This document shows, one piece after another, positions 26,382-38,689 of a DNA stretch of 64,000 bases (its first letter is position 1; each line of letters starts with the position of its first letter). A program made the position numbers and the translations under genes. Location: NCBI GenBank assembly GCA_021234155.1, contig JAJEKV010000001.1, positions 30,084,177 through 30,148,176 on the forward strand. The letters run 5' to 3'. The DNA is from Isoetes taiwanensis (lineage: Eukaryota > Streptophyta > Lycopodiopsida > Isoetales > Isoetaceae). Under the pieces are notes generated by a model, which was not told the origin of the DNA, searched no databases, and saw only the letters and a list, made by a program, of their open reading frames with translations.

Positions 26382-27561
26382 TGTTGATGGCAAACTGGCT
26401 AGACCACCAACCTCGGGTCAAAAAAGCAATAGTCTTGGTCTAGGACCTCCAAAGATCACTTGAGGTGATCACTCTATGCTCAAATATCTATATTCAAACC
26501 GAGAAAACAAGATTTCTTTGGTTTCCCTAAAGCTAAAAAGCTAGTCTTGCTCAAAGCGGGGCACAAAACCAATGCATTTAACATTTTAAGCCCAAATAAG
26601 CATAGCATGATGCAATGACATGTGTAAAAATTGCTGTGGAAAGTCTATGCAAAAATCTCCATAGTTGAAGAGGAATATTGGTTCGACGAGGTCGGAATCT
26701 AGTCAATAATTTGGACGATTGCACTAATTTTTGCCAAGTGAAAACAATAATGAAATTTTGACTCAAGCGAGGTTCGGACGGTGAGCCTAGAATCTGCACA
26801 ATAAGTGCATGCTATTCTAAAGGTGAAAAATCAGTCGCAATTTGAAAGACATAATGCGAGCATGAAATGTCTATGAAATCTTTGTGACAGACTTTGAAAC
26901 ATTAGGTGATTGATCTTTTTTCTTAACTTTTTCAACTTTTCCTTTTCGAGTAATTGCACTAAATGCAATCAGAACCTCAAATGCAACAAGATGCAGATAT
27001 GTGGTCTTTTTCTTTCTATTTTTTTTGAAATAATTCAAAGCATAAAATCGACAAATAATATTTTCCAAGGTCGGATTTTCATTCAAGCTGGAAACAAAGT
27101 CACCACATTCGATGTTATGTAAATGATCAAAGATGATGGGTTGACAAAACATCTCTAAAAACATGAATATTTGGATACAAATTGGTCATGATATGCCTCA
27201 GGAATGATTTCTTAAAGCAGGAGGATTATCTCTCAGCATGAATTTCGACTTCACTCTTCAGGTACTTCATCTTCAAATGTATAAAAAGCCCACACTTTTC
27301 TGGTCGAACAAACCCCTCTTTTAAAATCTACGTTTAGGCGGATCTTGGCAAATTAGTCTTGGCCACGTTTACGGTTGGTTTAGATATTTCTTTTGGGTAT
27401 AGCGACAGAATGGGTGACCAGCGCAATGATTGTCCGGTTGATCGAGCAAAACGGGTTCTTGGCAAGTTAGATCTTAGGTTTGAGGAGGTTTTCGAGGAGA
27501 TGATTTATCCACGGCTTGATTTCGAAAAAAATGACAATGGTATATAAGGAATAGCCTGCGG
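26382..27561 (-). repeat. E5 5' LTR (and possible flank), copy A
   Basis: Begins TGTTGATGG beside the primer site and carries CTAGGACCTCCA plus GATCACTTGAGGTGATCA, as other LTRs here do. Its outer end with the TGTTGCCC hairpin is not seen before E6 begins at 27567. It is therefore truncated, or its last part is older flanking DNA. A TATATAAGG string lies at 27541. No coding content. Confidence 0.65.
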
Positions 27562-27566
27562 CATTT
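27562..27566. repeat. Target-site duplication, left of E6
   Basis: CATTT directly precedes the 5' LTR; the same 5 bases follow the 3' LTR at 37949-37953. Confidence 0.85.
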
Positions 27567-29562
27567 TGTTGCCCTGAGGGCAACATGCTAGAAGTCTTGC
27601 TTCTTTGGAAAGTCTTTGGGTGCCGCAGTCTTTGGAAAAAAGTCTTTGAAGAAATCTTGGGGTGCAGATCTTTGGAAAGTCTTGGAGTCTTTGGAAAGTC
27701 TTTGGAAAATCTTTGGAAGACTAGGTCAAAGTTTGAAGACTCTTGGCATTTAACATTGATATGGAGGTCAAAGGATGTTCTTTCTTGAGGTCAACAAGTG
27801 CTCGAGGTTCAAATTTACATGAGGTACTTTATTTGAGGTCAAAATGCTTAGTCAAAAGTATGCTCTAGAAGATTACGGGTTATGAAGTTTGGAAGACATT
27901 TTTTGAAGATTGGAAGTCAAAGAGTTTGGAAGACCCCATGGTGCTTGATTTTATCCCTTAGCCATTCTCATCCAATCATTGTTCATATTCTATCTCTATC
28001 CATTGAGATTTTCTAGCCATTTCTTCCCACACCCATACCCTCCTTTTTGTTTACCCTTGCCTACCTTATTTTGCCTTACCCAAATTTTCCTTTCTCCATT
28101 ACATCCCCATCCCCCCATTGCCTCTATACTTTCTCACTTCATATGACATTTGTTTTTGCAAATTTCCCTAGCCTAGACCCTTTTGCAAGTCCTTACCATT
28201 ATGCCATGCCACTTGTATACTTTATGGAATATTCTTGACCATTATGCCCAAGGACTTAGCATATTCCAAAAAAAAATTAGGGTTGCCATTGCTAAAGTGA
28301 TCCACCTCTTCAATTTTCTATAAGTGACCTTTTAAAACCATGGCCTAGCTTTGCAAAAAATAAAAAATGACATATTCCATGGATATCACGGGGAAAAATC
28401 TGAAATCATTATCGTGCTATTTACGAGAAAATCTGACCAAGAACCCTAAATTTACTGCTTCCACCTCGAATCTAGCCGGTTGGCACGAAACCCTCGGAAT
28501 CTACCTATTTTGACCTTCCCACTCTTTATGAACCGAATAAACCCATCAATCAAGGCTAAGATTAAGCAAACATTTGAAAACTAAGATAAAAACATGGGAT
28601 TCGACAAAGGATTTTCTTGAAGGCCCGAGGAAAGCGTACAAACCTTACTTGTGATCATTCTTTGACAGCAATTTGGAAGGATTTTGGAAATCTCGAGTAC
28701 TCTAGATCAAGTCACAAGAGATTTGGTTGGAAATTATCTATTGAAATTTTTTATTGACCGAAGTTGATTTTGAAGTCTTGAATTATTACTTCCCAACATT
28801 ATTATGATTGATTTACATTCCTATCAATGAAATTTGATGCCTATCGAAGAAATTATCTACATTTATGATCCTTTACAATTTTTTCCTCTGTTCAAAATTT
28901 TATAGAAAATCCACGGTACTTTTGATTGCCTTTGACCCATTTGCCATCAATACTTGAAGCATCACGAAACCTATATGCCTTGAAAAATCCAAAAATCCTA
29001 CTCACAACTTAAGTTAGAAATTTTTGCACTCTGTTTTGACTATTCTTGGTTTGTATTTTGCCAAATCAGGTCCACAAAAATTACTTTTGCTTATCAGGAT
29101 GACAATCTGACCATTTGCCTAGATTCCTTATCACCACTAAAGCACATTTGCTTTGGAGATTCTCAACAACTCGTCGGCAACTCAAAATTCAATCTCGATC
29201 CTTTGTTTTCCAGATTTTGACTGCTATTGACCAAATTTTGACTGCACTTTGAGCTCGAATAACTCACAAGCTATATCTACGACTTGGTCAGGAAGCTTTA
29301 CCATTGAGTACCTACATCTTTTCGACTAAGTCTCGATTGGTTGACTCAAAAATCGATTTGCATATCAATGCCACAATGTTTTGACAAAGGTGTCAATTTA
29401 CGGAAATGGGAAAGGTACAAAACTTCAAGTTTTTGGACTTATCATTGAAATTTGCTTTCATAGATTGATCACCTTAAGTGATCTGGAGGTTCTAACCCCA
29501 ATTTGGTGAAAGCTCAAGTTGGTTCCTTAATGGTTGATCCTTAAGCGGGTTTAGGGTCAACA
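27567..29562 (+). repeat. 5' LTR of E6 (1996 bp)
   Basis: Starts TGTTGCCC and ends GGGTCAACA. Short TCTTTGGAAAG-type repeats lie at 27600-27720. The tRNA-Gln-like motif CTGGAGGTTCTAA lies at 29479-29492. The primer site right after it (TGGAAGGTTCTCGAGAT, from 29566) is a disturbed form of TGGAGGTTCTACCGAGAT. Confidence 0.9.
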
Positions 29563-29604
29563 TTTTGGAAGGTTCTCGAGATTTCTACACGGATTTTCGA
29601 ACTC

Positions 29605-30720
29605 ATGGCTCCAAAACAAAAGTTTCCAGCAGAGCAGGGAACCAATGGAAGATCGGGGAGACTTGAGAACCCTTTAGAGATAGACCTCTTCCCCTAATTT
29701 TGCAAGTGGATTACTTCAAAGCTTGCCTTATCGGTTTGAGTTGAATATGCCTATTCCATTGCCTACTTTTGATTCGGCATGAGTGCTAATACCTTTCTAA
29801 AAGCCTTTGAAGACTATTACTACGGGGATTTTGGCTTCAAAAAAGGATGCAAGCTATCACAATTCGAAAAAGTGTTTTTAAAGAGGAAAGAAGGCGGGTG
29901 CTTAGGTGACTTTATGGGAAGCTTATGGGAACCACTTCTTGGGATGATCTTGTCACCAAGTTTTTGGGACGAGGTTTGGAAAAGCGTCTTTGCTCCTAAA
30001 GACCTTGTTAATGAGTTGCAAAATTTCTCTATTTATGCGGTGAAAGTGTGAGCGATTATAAGGAGAGATTTAGTACCTTCATGAATAGATGCCAAAAAGT
30101 TCAAGTCCTTTGTTCCCACACTCTTTTTGGTATCCTCCTTCATAAAAGGCTTATCTTCGGACCAGAAATTCCACGAGGGAAGCTTATCAAGATTCAAGGC
30201 TTTGCGGGAGGTTTTGATTCCATCTACAAAGTTTTTTGCCAAAACTCTTGAATTGACCAAAATGTTTTCTATTCTACCAGAAAAACACCATAGCTTTCAT
30301 CATGATCCTTTTTTACCCGATGCCACTGATGGTCATTATGAATCTCACCATTACGTCCCTATTTATCTTGTGCATAAAGAAAGAAAAAAAAGAAGAAGGC
30401 GATTCTCAGTTTTTTTAGAAGTCAAAGGCAGACGACAAAAGTGGTGAGGCTTTTAGTGAGGTGACCAAACAACTTGTGGACTCTCAAGGCAAGCAGGGGG
30501 GGTAGAACTTACCACGAATGTATTCATTGCAATAGAACTTCACACCGGTGATATTTGTTATTGGCAAATATGTCCTAAATGTAAAAAGAAAGGTCACTTT
30601 GGTAGAGAATGCCCGGTCGTGCTTTTTGCAATGAAATTGGCCATCTTGACCTCGGATGCTTTGTTAAAGAATATTTTGCCAAGCAAGAGGGAAAAAAGAA
30701 GTCTGAGGCAACTCCCCATG
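29605..30720 (+). pseudogene. E6 gag with zinc knuckles (broken)
   Basis: Start chosen at ATG 29605 (MAPKQKFPAEQ). A capsid-like piece at 29779-30051 reads FLKAFEDYYYGDFGFKKGCK. Later pieces include YKERFSTFMNRCQK (30048-30251) and a basic stretch before the zinc knuckles (about 30519-30660; GRECP, CNEIGHLDLGC in parts). Probable role: RNA packaging and particle assembly. Broken by indels throughout. Confidence 0.8.
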
Positions 30721-30899
30721 TAAGATTTCTGAGAGCCTACTAGCTCTATAAGGGTTTGTACAAACCCTGAGAGATGCCAAAGGCCTGAAGAAGTGATGGT
30801 GGTACAAACCAAGTATGGGAGATTCCCATAAACCTCTTGAGCCTACCAAGTTTGTTCAGTATTTTTAGGAGATCAGCCTTTGCCACCACATTGTTATGG

Positions 30900-31640
30900 G
30901 GCCCCTCCTCAAGAAATAGCTCCACCTCCCCAACAAAAAAATATGGTAGAAAGATCATGACCTTGATGAGTTGGATGTTTTGCTAAAAAATTCTAAAGTA
31001 AGTGTGGACTTATTTACATTGTTAAAATTACTTTTGGTTATAGGAAAAAGTTACTACAACAAACTACTTTTAGTGAAGCGGTAGCTTGTGTAGGTGTTGC
31101 TAATGCCACTAATCTTATTACGGCCCAAAATGAAGAGGATCGAGGGTGCCTTTTATGTGCTTTCGGCAACTCTAGGAGGTTATTCTTTTTCCAATGTGTT
31201 GTTAGATGGAGGCTCACCTTTGAATATCATGCCATATCATGTTATGAAAAAATGTGGACTCGAGATAGATAAAAGGTCATCTGTCTTGTTAAAATCTTTT
31301 TCTAATGCTAAGATAGCACCGGTTGGAATTGTGACCAAGGTCCTGTTAACTGCTTGAAGGTATTGTTGTAGCTGCCAATTTTGTTGTTGTTGCTTTTTTG
31401 AAGATCTAGGAGAAGATCACAGGACATATATGATCTCTTCTTTGGGAAGGAGGTGGATGGCTGAGTTGATGCTAGGCCAATGCAGTGCGAAGGGAGATGC
31501 ACCATTTCAAATGGCACTCAAGTGGCCACAATCTACAATCAAGGCGGTTCTTATGGCTTTAATGGCGAGGTACATTTTATCAAAGAAATGCTTATAGAAG
31601 AACCACTAGGATCATATAGTCTAGCAACTCCTAGCACCAG
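30900..31640 (+). pseudogene. E6 aspartic protease (broken)
   Basis: The frame 31094-31357 contains GGYSFSNVLLDGGSPLNIMP with the catalytic Asp at 31205-31207, then MKKCGLEIDKRSSVLLKSF. The downstream RRW…DARP and GRCTISNGTQ pieces follow in shifted frames to 31640. It would process the polyprotein. Confidence 0.8.
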
Positions 31641-32215
31641 GAAAAATTGAGTTGATCCCTTTAATTAGAGAGTGTGCACTACCCTCGAAGATGGCGAGAA
31701 GAGGTTGTTTATGGTTTGATGGAGGAATATCAAAGAAATTGAATGTAGCTTCATCTGCGGCTATATTAAAAGATCTTTTGCCAATAAACTTTTGGCCAAG
31801 GTAGGAAGATTTTTCCCCAAATAACCTCTAATGCAGCAGAATACAAGGCTTTGATTGCGAGGGTCTCCAAGAAGCTAGAGCTATGGATATTTCAATTATA
31901 CATATCTATGGGGATTCACAATTAGTTTGCGAGACGGGTAAATCTTTGAATATCAAGCCAAGAATGCTGATATGGAGCTCGAGGAGAAACCAGGTAATGG
32001 GAATGCTTGCTCATTTTACCTCTTGGGAATTACTCATATCCCAAGGGGGGCGAGAAGTGGGAAGTTGATGCTTTGTGCAGAGATACTCGATGACTTATTT
32101 ATCGAGGGGAGCTATACGGGAGAGGAAGATTTCTATGAGGATGAGGCTAAGGAGCTTTGTCCCATCCTAGTTATAAATGCATCAGGGAAAAGGCAATCAA
32201 TGAAGTTATAATCAA
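31641..32215 (+). pseudogene. E6 upstream RNase H and linker to RT (broken)
   Basis: Fragments of the RNase H domain in the same position as in E4: GCLWFDGGI (near 31710), AEYKALI (near 31840), MDISIIHIYGDSQLVC (31883-31930). An acidic linker ending in CPILVINASG (about 32155-32190) follows. The last catalytic region is frameshifted. The order protease, RNase H, RT matches E1 and E4. Confidence 0.75.
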
Positions 32216-33690
32216 CAAGCATGGCGAGGGGAAAGAACTCTGTTTGTGGGAGATCTTTTGACACACAAAATAGGGAAGAGATCAATAAATTCTTTGAAGA
32301 GAGAAGTGATGTGTTTGCTTGGGATTACTCACGAGCTTATTGGTATCAAAAGAGGAGGTATGTCAATTTGAAATTAAAATTAAAGAAATTTTGTAAGCTT
32401 TGTTTTCAGTTAAGAAGAATAAATGCTTCACTTTTAGATCTAATCAAAGATGAATTGCATAAGATGTTGGATGCGGGGTGTCATTGTAGAGATCATCAAC
32501 CACGAATGGGTATCTGCATTGTTCAGTGGAAAAAAGAATGGAACTTTGAGAATTTGCATAGATTATCGAGATTTGAACAAAGCCACTATAAAAGATTGTT
32601 ATTCCTTGCCTTTTTTGGAAGAAATCCTATATGCTGTTGCGGGGAAAAGACATGTACTCATTTTGGATGGTTTTCGGGGTTTAAGCAGATTAGTATCAAA
32701 AGGAAGACCAGCCAAAGACTTCATTTATCACTCCACAGGGGTACTTATGCTATGAAAAGAATGCCATTTGGCTAATGAATGCTCAAGCTACCTTCAAAGA
32801 GCAATGGATGTCATTTTTCAAAACCATAGGGCTGAAGAATTTAAGAGTGGACGGATGACCTTTGCTTGGGTTCTCATGCTAATAATCATGTGGAATTGCT
32901 TGCAAAAATCTATTCTCTATGCGGGACTTAGGAGTCAATCTAAAATCAAAAAATGCATCTTTTTGCATCAAAGGACAACTCTTGGGACATGAAGTATCCA
33001 CCAAGGTATTCAAGTTGCTCAAGATAAAGTTGAAGCTCTCAAAAGCGGGTACCTCCCAAAATTTGAAGCAGGTTAAGAGTTTCATTGGTATGACAAGTTT
33101 CCTTAGGATGTATATCCCAAATTTTGCTCATATCTTAAGTCCTATCTCTCTAAGTTGACCGGGATAGGGAAGTTTTCTAAATCTGAAGCAAGCACATACC
33201 TATCACATGGACCCCGAGTGCCAAGAAGCTTTTTGACTTTCTTATTTTATCCATATGTGAAGCTACTCTTTAAAAAACCAGATTTGAGCCTGCCATTTGG
33301 GGTTTTATATCTTTGTTTTACTAAAAAGGCTATAGGTTTAGCCATTTTGCAGGATAAGCACACCATAGTTTTTGCAAGCAAGCAATGGTACGCTCTTGAA
33401 GAAAGATATACTAGAATAGAAAAAAGTCTGCTTTGCTCTCATGTTCCTCATCAATAGGGGGGGCATCTACTTCAAAAGCCAAGTTCAAGTTCATATGAAG
33501 CAAAATCCAATGGGATTGCTATTTGGTAAAAGCAACTAATAAACCAAAGATCGGAGATGGGCTTGTAAGTTGCAAAGTTATGATATTTTACGTAAAAAGT
33601 TGCACTTGACACGAAATCCTAGCCTCTACTTGCCTTATATATTTTTTGATCATGAGGATGAAATGAATATTACGACACTTCGTTTGTAGT
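32216..33690 (+). pseudogene. E6 reverse transcriptase and degenerate RNase H (broken)
   Basis: RT blocks: FFEERSDVFAWDYS, LRRINASLLDLIKDELHKML, TLRICIDYRDLNKATIKDCY, AMKRMPFG, QRAMDVIF. The YxDD region (near 32850) is damaged at a CTGG site. From about 33290 the degenerate RNase H follows (FASKQWYALEERYTRIEKS), again without catalytic Asp motifs. Reading frames change every 100-300 bases. Confidence 0.85.
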
Positions 33691-33829
33691 AGCACATTTA
33701 GAAGTAACTCAGGGAGGTCAAGCCAAAAGGAGGATGGCAGCAACCTATTAGGGATCTTTTGCAATATGGATTCACTTCTCAAAACCTCACTCCAAGTCAG
33801 AAAAAGAAGACTTAAAGACAAGTCTGAGA

Positions 33830-35041
33830 CAATTCAAGCTAATAGAAAATATCCTATGCAAAGTCAACAGGGGATGGAATCTTCTTTGAGGTGTGTAAGT
33901 GAAGAAAAGAATCTGCCTTGATAATTAAAAGAGATGCACAAAAGGAATGTGGGGGACATTTTTCTTTGGGGATACCACTTTGCAAAAAAGATTCTCAGTC
34001 ACGGATATTATTGGCCCTACTGTTTTTAGAGCTGTTATGAGGTTATAAAAACTTGCCATCAATGTCAAATTTTTAGTAAAAGAATTTTATTGCCGGCTGC
34101 CTTGAATCCTATCATATCTCGAGGACCTTTTCAAATCACGGGGGCTAGATTATATTGGTCCTATTAATCCTTCCTCTGCTTGTGGTCAACATCAACATAT
34201 TATTGTGGCTCTGATTATTTCACTAAGTGGGCGAGGCTATACCTTTGAGACAAGCTAATGCCCTCTCCAAGCTGCAAGGGTTTTACATGAATTTATTTGC
34301 TCGGGTTTGGTATTCCCTTCCGGATACATTACGATAGAGGTGCCCCCCTTTGTTAATGAAGTCATTGCTAATCTATTTGAGCATTTTGAAGGTCAAAGCA
34401 CACCAAAAAGTTCTTCATATTATCCTCGGGGGTAATGGACAAGGTTGAAGCTACTAACAAAGTATTGAAAAATATCTTGCGAGAAAGCGAGTGGAGATCA
34501 ACAAAAAGGATTGGCATATCAAAATAGTGGGCGCCCTTTGGGCTTATAGGGTCACTATCAAAACGACTACAAATCACACACCTTTCAATTTGGTTTATGG
34601 CATAGGCGGTTCTACCGATTAGAACTCGAATTACCTTCTTTGAGATTAGCTCACAAATTGTGTTTTACCTTTTGAACATGCTCTGAGGAAAATTTGGATG
34701 CCACTGCTACATTTGGATGAGTCTGAATGGAAGGCGAGAACACAAACTTGTTAAAAAGGCTAAAGATCTGTTTGCATTCATTCAATTTGCACACAAAATA
34801 CAAAGGCACTTTTAAAAAGGGGGCTTGTTCTCAAATGGAACAAGTCAAAGGAGGATTCTGGCTGGCAAAATTTGACAACATTTGGGAAGGGCCCTTTGTA
34901 GTGTTGGATCTGGGGGTACTAATTCTTATTGGTTCTGAGGGAAGTTTAGCCCGGGGATGCCATTGCCAAATCCTATCAACATCTTGCACACTGAAAGGTA
35001 TTGGGACCCGAGCATGCTTGCTTGTCCCTCTTCTTTATTAA
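33830..35041 (+). pseudogene. E6 integrase (broken)
   Basis: Traces of the zinc-binding region (EMHK, CHQCQIF near 34055) and the core (GLDYIGPINPSS near 34140, DRG near 34335, then a Tyr-Pro-rich stretch before the Glu site). The C-terminal part (FDNIWEGPFVVLD at about 34870) ends at 35041. It would insert the cDNA; too many indels for a functional protein as written. Confidence 0.8.
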
Positions 35042-35940
35042 AAGGTTTAGAGATTTATAGTAGGTTTAAAGTAGTTAAATCAGTTGATTTTTAAGCACAT
35101 TATTTCGATTAGATAGAAACGGTTTGACTTTGAGTACATTACTCTAATAGAATTTGGTTCATGTTCCTAGGTTGATCGATCGGGGTAATAGTGCAAATGA
35201 TTTCAAGCGGGGGGTTGATACTAATAATTACCAAGTGTCATATGAGGAGCATCCTTCCTCCATCTTTATTCTGTCCCTTAAGCATTCCTACCATCCATCC
35301 GACCTCTTATTCTTGTTTTTCCATACCTTAACAAGCACTCTGCAAAAATCACCTTCACCATCATAGCGAGTTGCAAGGGTTTGAGACTAATTGGTTTATG
35401 TGTTTCCATGCCGGGTGCACTCTTCTTCCATATTTTTTCATCACGTCTTGAGTAGTCCTACCTCCCATTTGAACTCCTTATTCTTATTCTCATTCCCTAA
35501 AGAGAAAAGCACTTTCAATTCATCTTTACCATCCCAATGAGTTGCACTTGTTGAAGATTAGGAGGAGACATATTTTCTTGTTTTTGGAAGTTTCAAACAC
35601 TTGCACACTCACTCCATTTCCATTTTACCACCACCTTACCATATACACACTCATTTTCTTTTCACTACTTATTCCATTCACAATCATTCCACCACCCTTT
35701 TTATGCCTTTTTATCCATATTATTCCCTCACCACATCCATACTTCCATACTCACACTCAGTTCCACCTTTTTTCTATCTATATTATTTCATCACCACATT
35801 CATACTCACTTCACCTCCACTTACATCTCACACTCTCATATCTCCCACTTGGATACCTTGGCACAAAGTTGAAGACCCCCCTAGTTATCCATTTAGACAT
35901 CACATGGTGGGGGACCAGCCTTTTTCTTGTTTTGGCGAGA
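35042..35940 (+). other. E6 3' untranslated region with tandem units
   Basis: No domain found. Two diverged ~170-bp units (near 35235 and 35405; GAGCATCC/GTGCACTC … TTCACCATC, GAGTTGCA). A C- and T-rich tract (35590-35850) gives meaningless low-complexity frames. The purine-rich segment GTGGGGGACCAGCC…GTTTTGGCGAGA immediately precedes the 3' LTR. Confidence 0.7.
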
Positions 35941-37948
35941 TGTTTGCCCCAAAGGGCAACATGCTAAGAATCTTGGCTTCTTTGGAAAGTCTTTTGAGTA
36001 CCACCTGATCTTTGGAAAGTCTTTTGAGTCTTTGGAAATCTTTGGGTGCAGTCTTTGGAAAGTCTTTGAGTCTTTGAAAGTCTTGGAAAGTCTTTGGAAG
36101 ACTAGGTCAAAGTTTGGAAGACTCTTGGCATTTAACATTGATATGGAGGTCAAAGGATGTTCTTTCTTGAGGTCAACAAGTGCTTTCGAGGTTCAAATTT
36201 ACATGAGGTACTTTATTTGAGGTCAAAATGCTTAGTCAAAAGTATGCTCTAGAAGATTACGGGTTATGAAGTTTGGAAGACATTTTTTTGAAGATTGGAA
36301 GTCAAAGAGTTTGGAAGACCCCATGGTGCTTGATTTTATCCCATAGCCATTCTCATCCAATCATTGTTCATATTCTATCTCTATCCATTGAGATTTTCTA
36401 GCCATTTCTTCCCACACCCATACCCTCCTTTTTGTTTACCCTTGCCTACCTTATTTTGCCTTACCCAAATTTTTCCTTTCTCCATTACATCCCCATCCCC
36501 CATTGCCTCTATACTTTCTCACTTCATATGACATTTGTTTTTGCAAATTTCCTAGCCTAGACCCTTTTGCAAGTCCTTACCATTTATGCCATGCCACTTG
36601 TATACTTTATGGAATATTCTTGACCATTATGCCCAAGGACTTAGCATATTCCCAAAGAAAAATTAGGGTTGCCATTGCTAAAAGTGATCCACCTCTTCAA
36701 TTTTTCTATAAGTGACCTTTTAAAACCATGGCCTAGCTTTGCAAAAATAAAAAAATGACATATTCCATGGATATCACGGGAAAAAATACGAAATCGTATA
36801 TCGCTATTTACGAGAAAATACAGACCAAGAACCCTAAATTTCTGCTTCCACCTCGAATCTGGCGGATTTGGCTGAGAACCCTCCGGAATCTACCTATTTT
36901 GACCTTCCCACTCTTTATGAACCGAATAAACCCATCAATCAAGGCTAAGATTAAGCAAACATTTGAAAACTAAGATAAAAACATGGGATTCGACAAAAGG
37001 ATTTTCTTGAAGGCCGTGGAAGCGTACAAACCTTCTTGTGATCATTCTTTGAGCATATTTGGAAGGATTTTTGGAAGATCTCACAGTACTCCCGATCAAG
37101 TCACAAAAGATTTGGTTGGAAATTATCTATTGAAATTTTTTATTGACCTGAAGGTTGATTTTGAAATACTGAATTATTACTTCCCAACATTATTATGATT
37201 GATTTACATTCCTATCAATGAAATTTGATGCCTATCTGAAGAAAATTATCTCGTTATGATCCTTTACAATTTTTTCCTACGTTCAAAATTTTATAGAAAA
37301 TCACTGAGAGTACTTTTTGATTGCCTTTGACCCATTTGCCATCAATACTTGAAGCATCTGAAACCTATATGCCTTGAAAAATCCAAAAAAATCCTACTCA
37401 CAACTTAAGTTAGAAATTTTTGCACTCTGTTTTGACTATTCTTGGTATTTTGCCAAATCCGGTCACAAAAATTACTTTTGCTTATCCGGATGACAATCGA
37501 CCATTTGCCCTAGATTCCTTATCACCACTAAAGCACATTTGCTTTGGAGATTCTCAACAACTAAATCGGCAACTCAAAATTCCAATCTCGATCCTTTGTT
37601 TTCAGTTTTGTTGCTATTGACCAAATTTTGGCTGCACTTTGAGCTCGAATAACTCACAAGCTATATCTCGACTTGGTGGGAAGCTTTACCATTGAGTACC
37701 TACATCTTTTACGACTAAGTCTCGATTGGTTGACTCAAAAAATCGATTTGCATATCAATGCCAACCTTGTTTTGACAAAGGTGTCAATTTGGAAATGGGA
37801 AGGTACAAAACTTCAAGTTTTGGACTTATCATTGAAATTTGCTTGCATAGATTGATCACCTTAAGTGATGGAGGTTCTAACCCCAATTTGGTGAAAGCTC
37901 AAGTTGGTTCCTTGTGGTTGATCCTTAAGCCCGGGTTTAGGGTCAACA
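35941..37948 (+). repeat. 3' LTR of E6 (2008 bp)
   Basis: Starts TGTTTGCCCC…GGGCAACATGC and ends GGGTCAACA, followed by CATTT. It carries a longer run of TCTTTGGAAAG repeats (35990-36105) than the 5' LTR; otherwise it is very similar apart from small indels. Confidence 0.92.
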
Positions 37949-37953
37949 CATTT
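37949..37953. repeat. Target-site duplication, right of E6
   Basis: CATTT, identical to 27562-27566, directly after the LTR end CAACA. Confidence 0.85.
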
Positions 37954-38395
37954 CTAAATCTACTTGGAGTGTGGGTGGATAGCCGGCCGTGTTACGGTCC
38001 CGCGTGCCCCACCGCCACGTCCCCAACTTGAGATGAGGTGGCTAGTGATGTGTGGGACACGTCGGATAGGCTAGATTAAAGGGTAGATAGGACCCCTTTT
38101 TTTTATCATTTTATTTAGGGCGATTCCCAATGTCTTCAATATCTAGGTCAAAACAAAGGTCTTTTTTGGATTTTCAAAGGTCAAAGGGGCATATTTTTTT
38201 GTGCTTTATGACATGAAAGCTTCATCTTAAGGGAATAGAGCACATTGGTTTTGGGTATAGTGGAGCTTGAGGTGAGATGGCAATAGGTTAGAATGAGGTG
38301 GCAAGGAGGAAGAACAAAGCTGAAAGGCTCATTTCAAGCATTTTGATCTCATGGTTAACCAACTTTTTTTGGGCTTGGTCAAAACTTGCCTAGTC

Positions 38396-38485
38396 ATCAT
38401 TTGATGATGTAAAGTGATGTGATGGTGTAGAATGATGTAATGATGTTGAGTGATGTAATGGTGTGGAGTGATGTGATGATGTGGA
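38396..38485. repeat. TGATG-rich minisatellite
   Basis: Irregular units of GTGATGTGATGATGT type for about 90 bases. The His-rich frames on the minus strand (38329-38590) are its shadow. Confidence 0.75.
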
Positions 38486-38639
38486 CACTTGTAAAACAGG
38501 TGGCAACTTGGTGGATGACATATGGGAATAGTAAAAATGAGTGGGACCAAAGTAGCTTTGTAGGTGATGACATGTGTGTCTAGCCATCATGCCATGTCAC
38601 TTAGAAGTGGTGACTAGGCAAATTCGTGCCAAGCTTTTC

Positions 38640-38658
38640 TTTTTTTTTTTTTTTTTTT
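38640..38658. repeat. Poly-T run
   Basis: 19 consecutive T after one C in a longer T tract. It could be the tail of a minus-strand retroposon, but no target duplication was seen. Confidence 0.8.
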
Positions 38659-38689
38659 GTATTTTGGCTAGCAAAAATGCTCTTTTAGC

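Larger units (their letters stand above)
5425..28890 (+). repeat. Copy A of a large direct duplication
   Basis: Every junction in this stretch recurs in the same order and orientation at 40473-64000. Pairs: copia primer site 8171/43202, E4 start 12399/47454, short-element start 16429/51492, E4 3' LTR 23404/58485, E6 start 27567/62674. The offset grows from 35,031 to 35,107, so A is slightly shorter. The right limit is set by the window end, not by a seen breakpoint. Differences between copies cluster at CHG trinucleotides. Confidence 0.9.
27567..37948 (+). mobile_element. E6: full-length Ty3/gypsy (Tat-like) retrotransposon
   Basis: A complete element of about 10.4 kb: 5' LTR 27567-29562, primer site near 29566, gag 29605, protease, RNase H, RT, degenerate RNase H, integrase to 35041, 3' UTR, 3' LTR 35941-37948, and 5-bp target duplications CATTT on both sides. 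It is the same family as E1 in opposite orientation. The coding region is broken by many small indels, many at CHG sites. The start of the same insertion reappears at 62674. Confidence 0.93.

Noticed and set aside
38329-38590. His-rich minus-strand frames
   Set aside because: Pure translation of the TGATG minisatellite.
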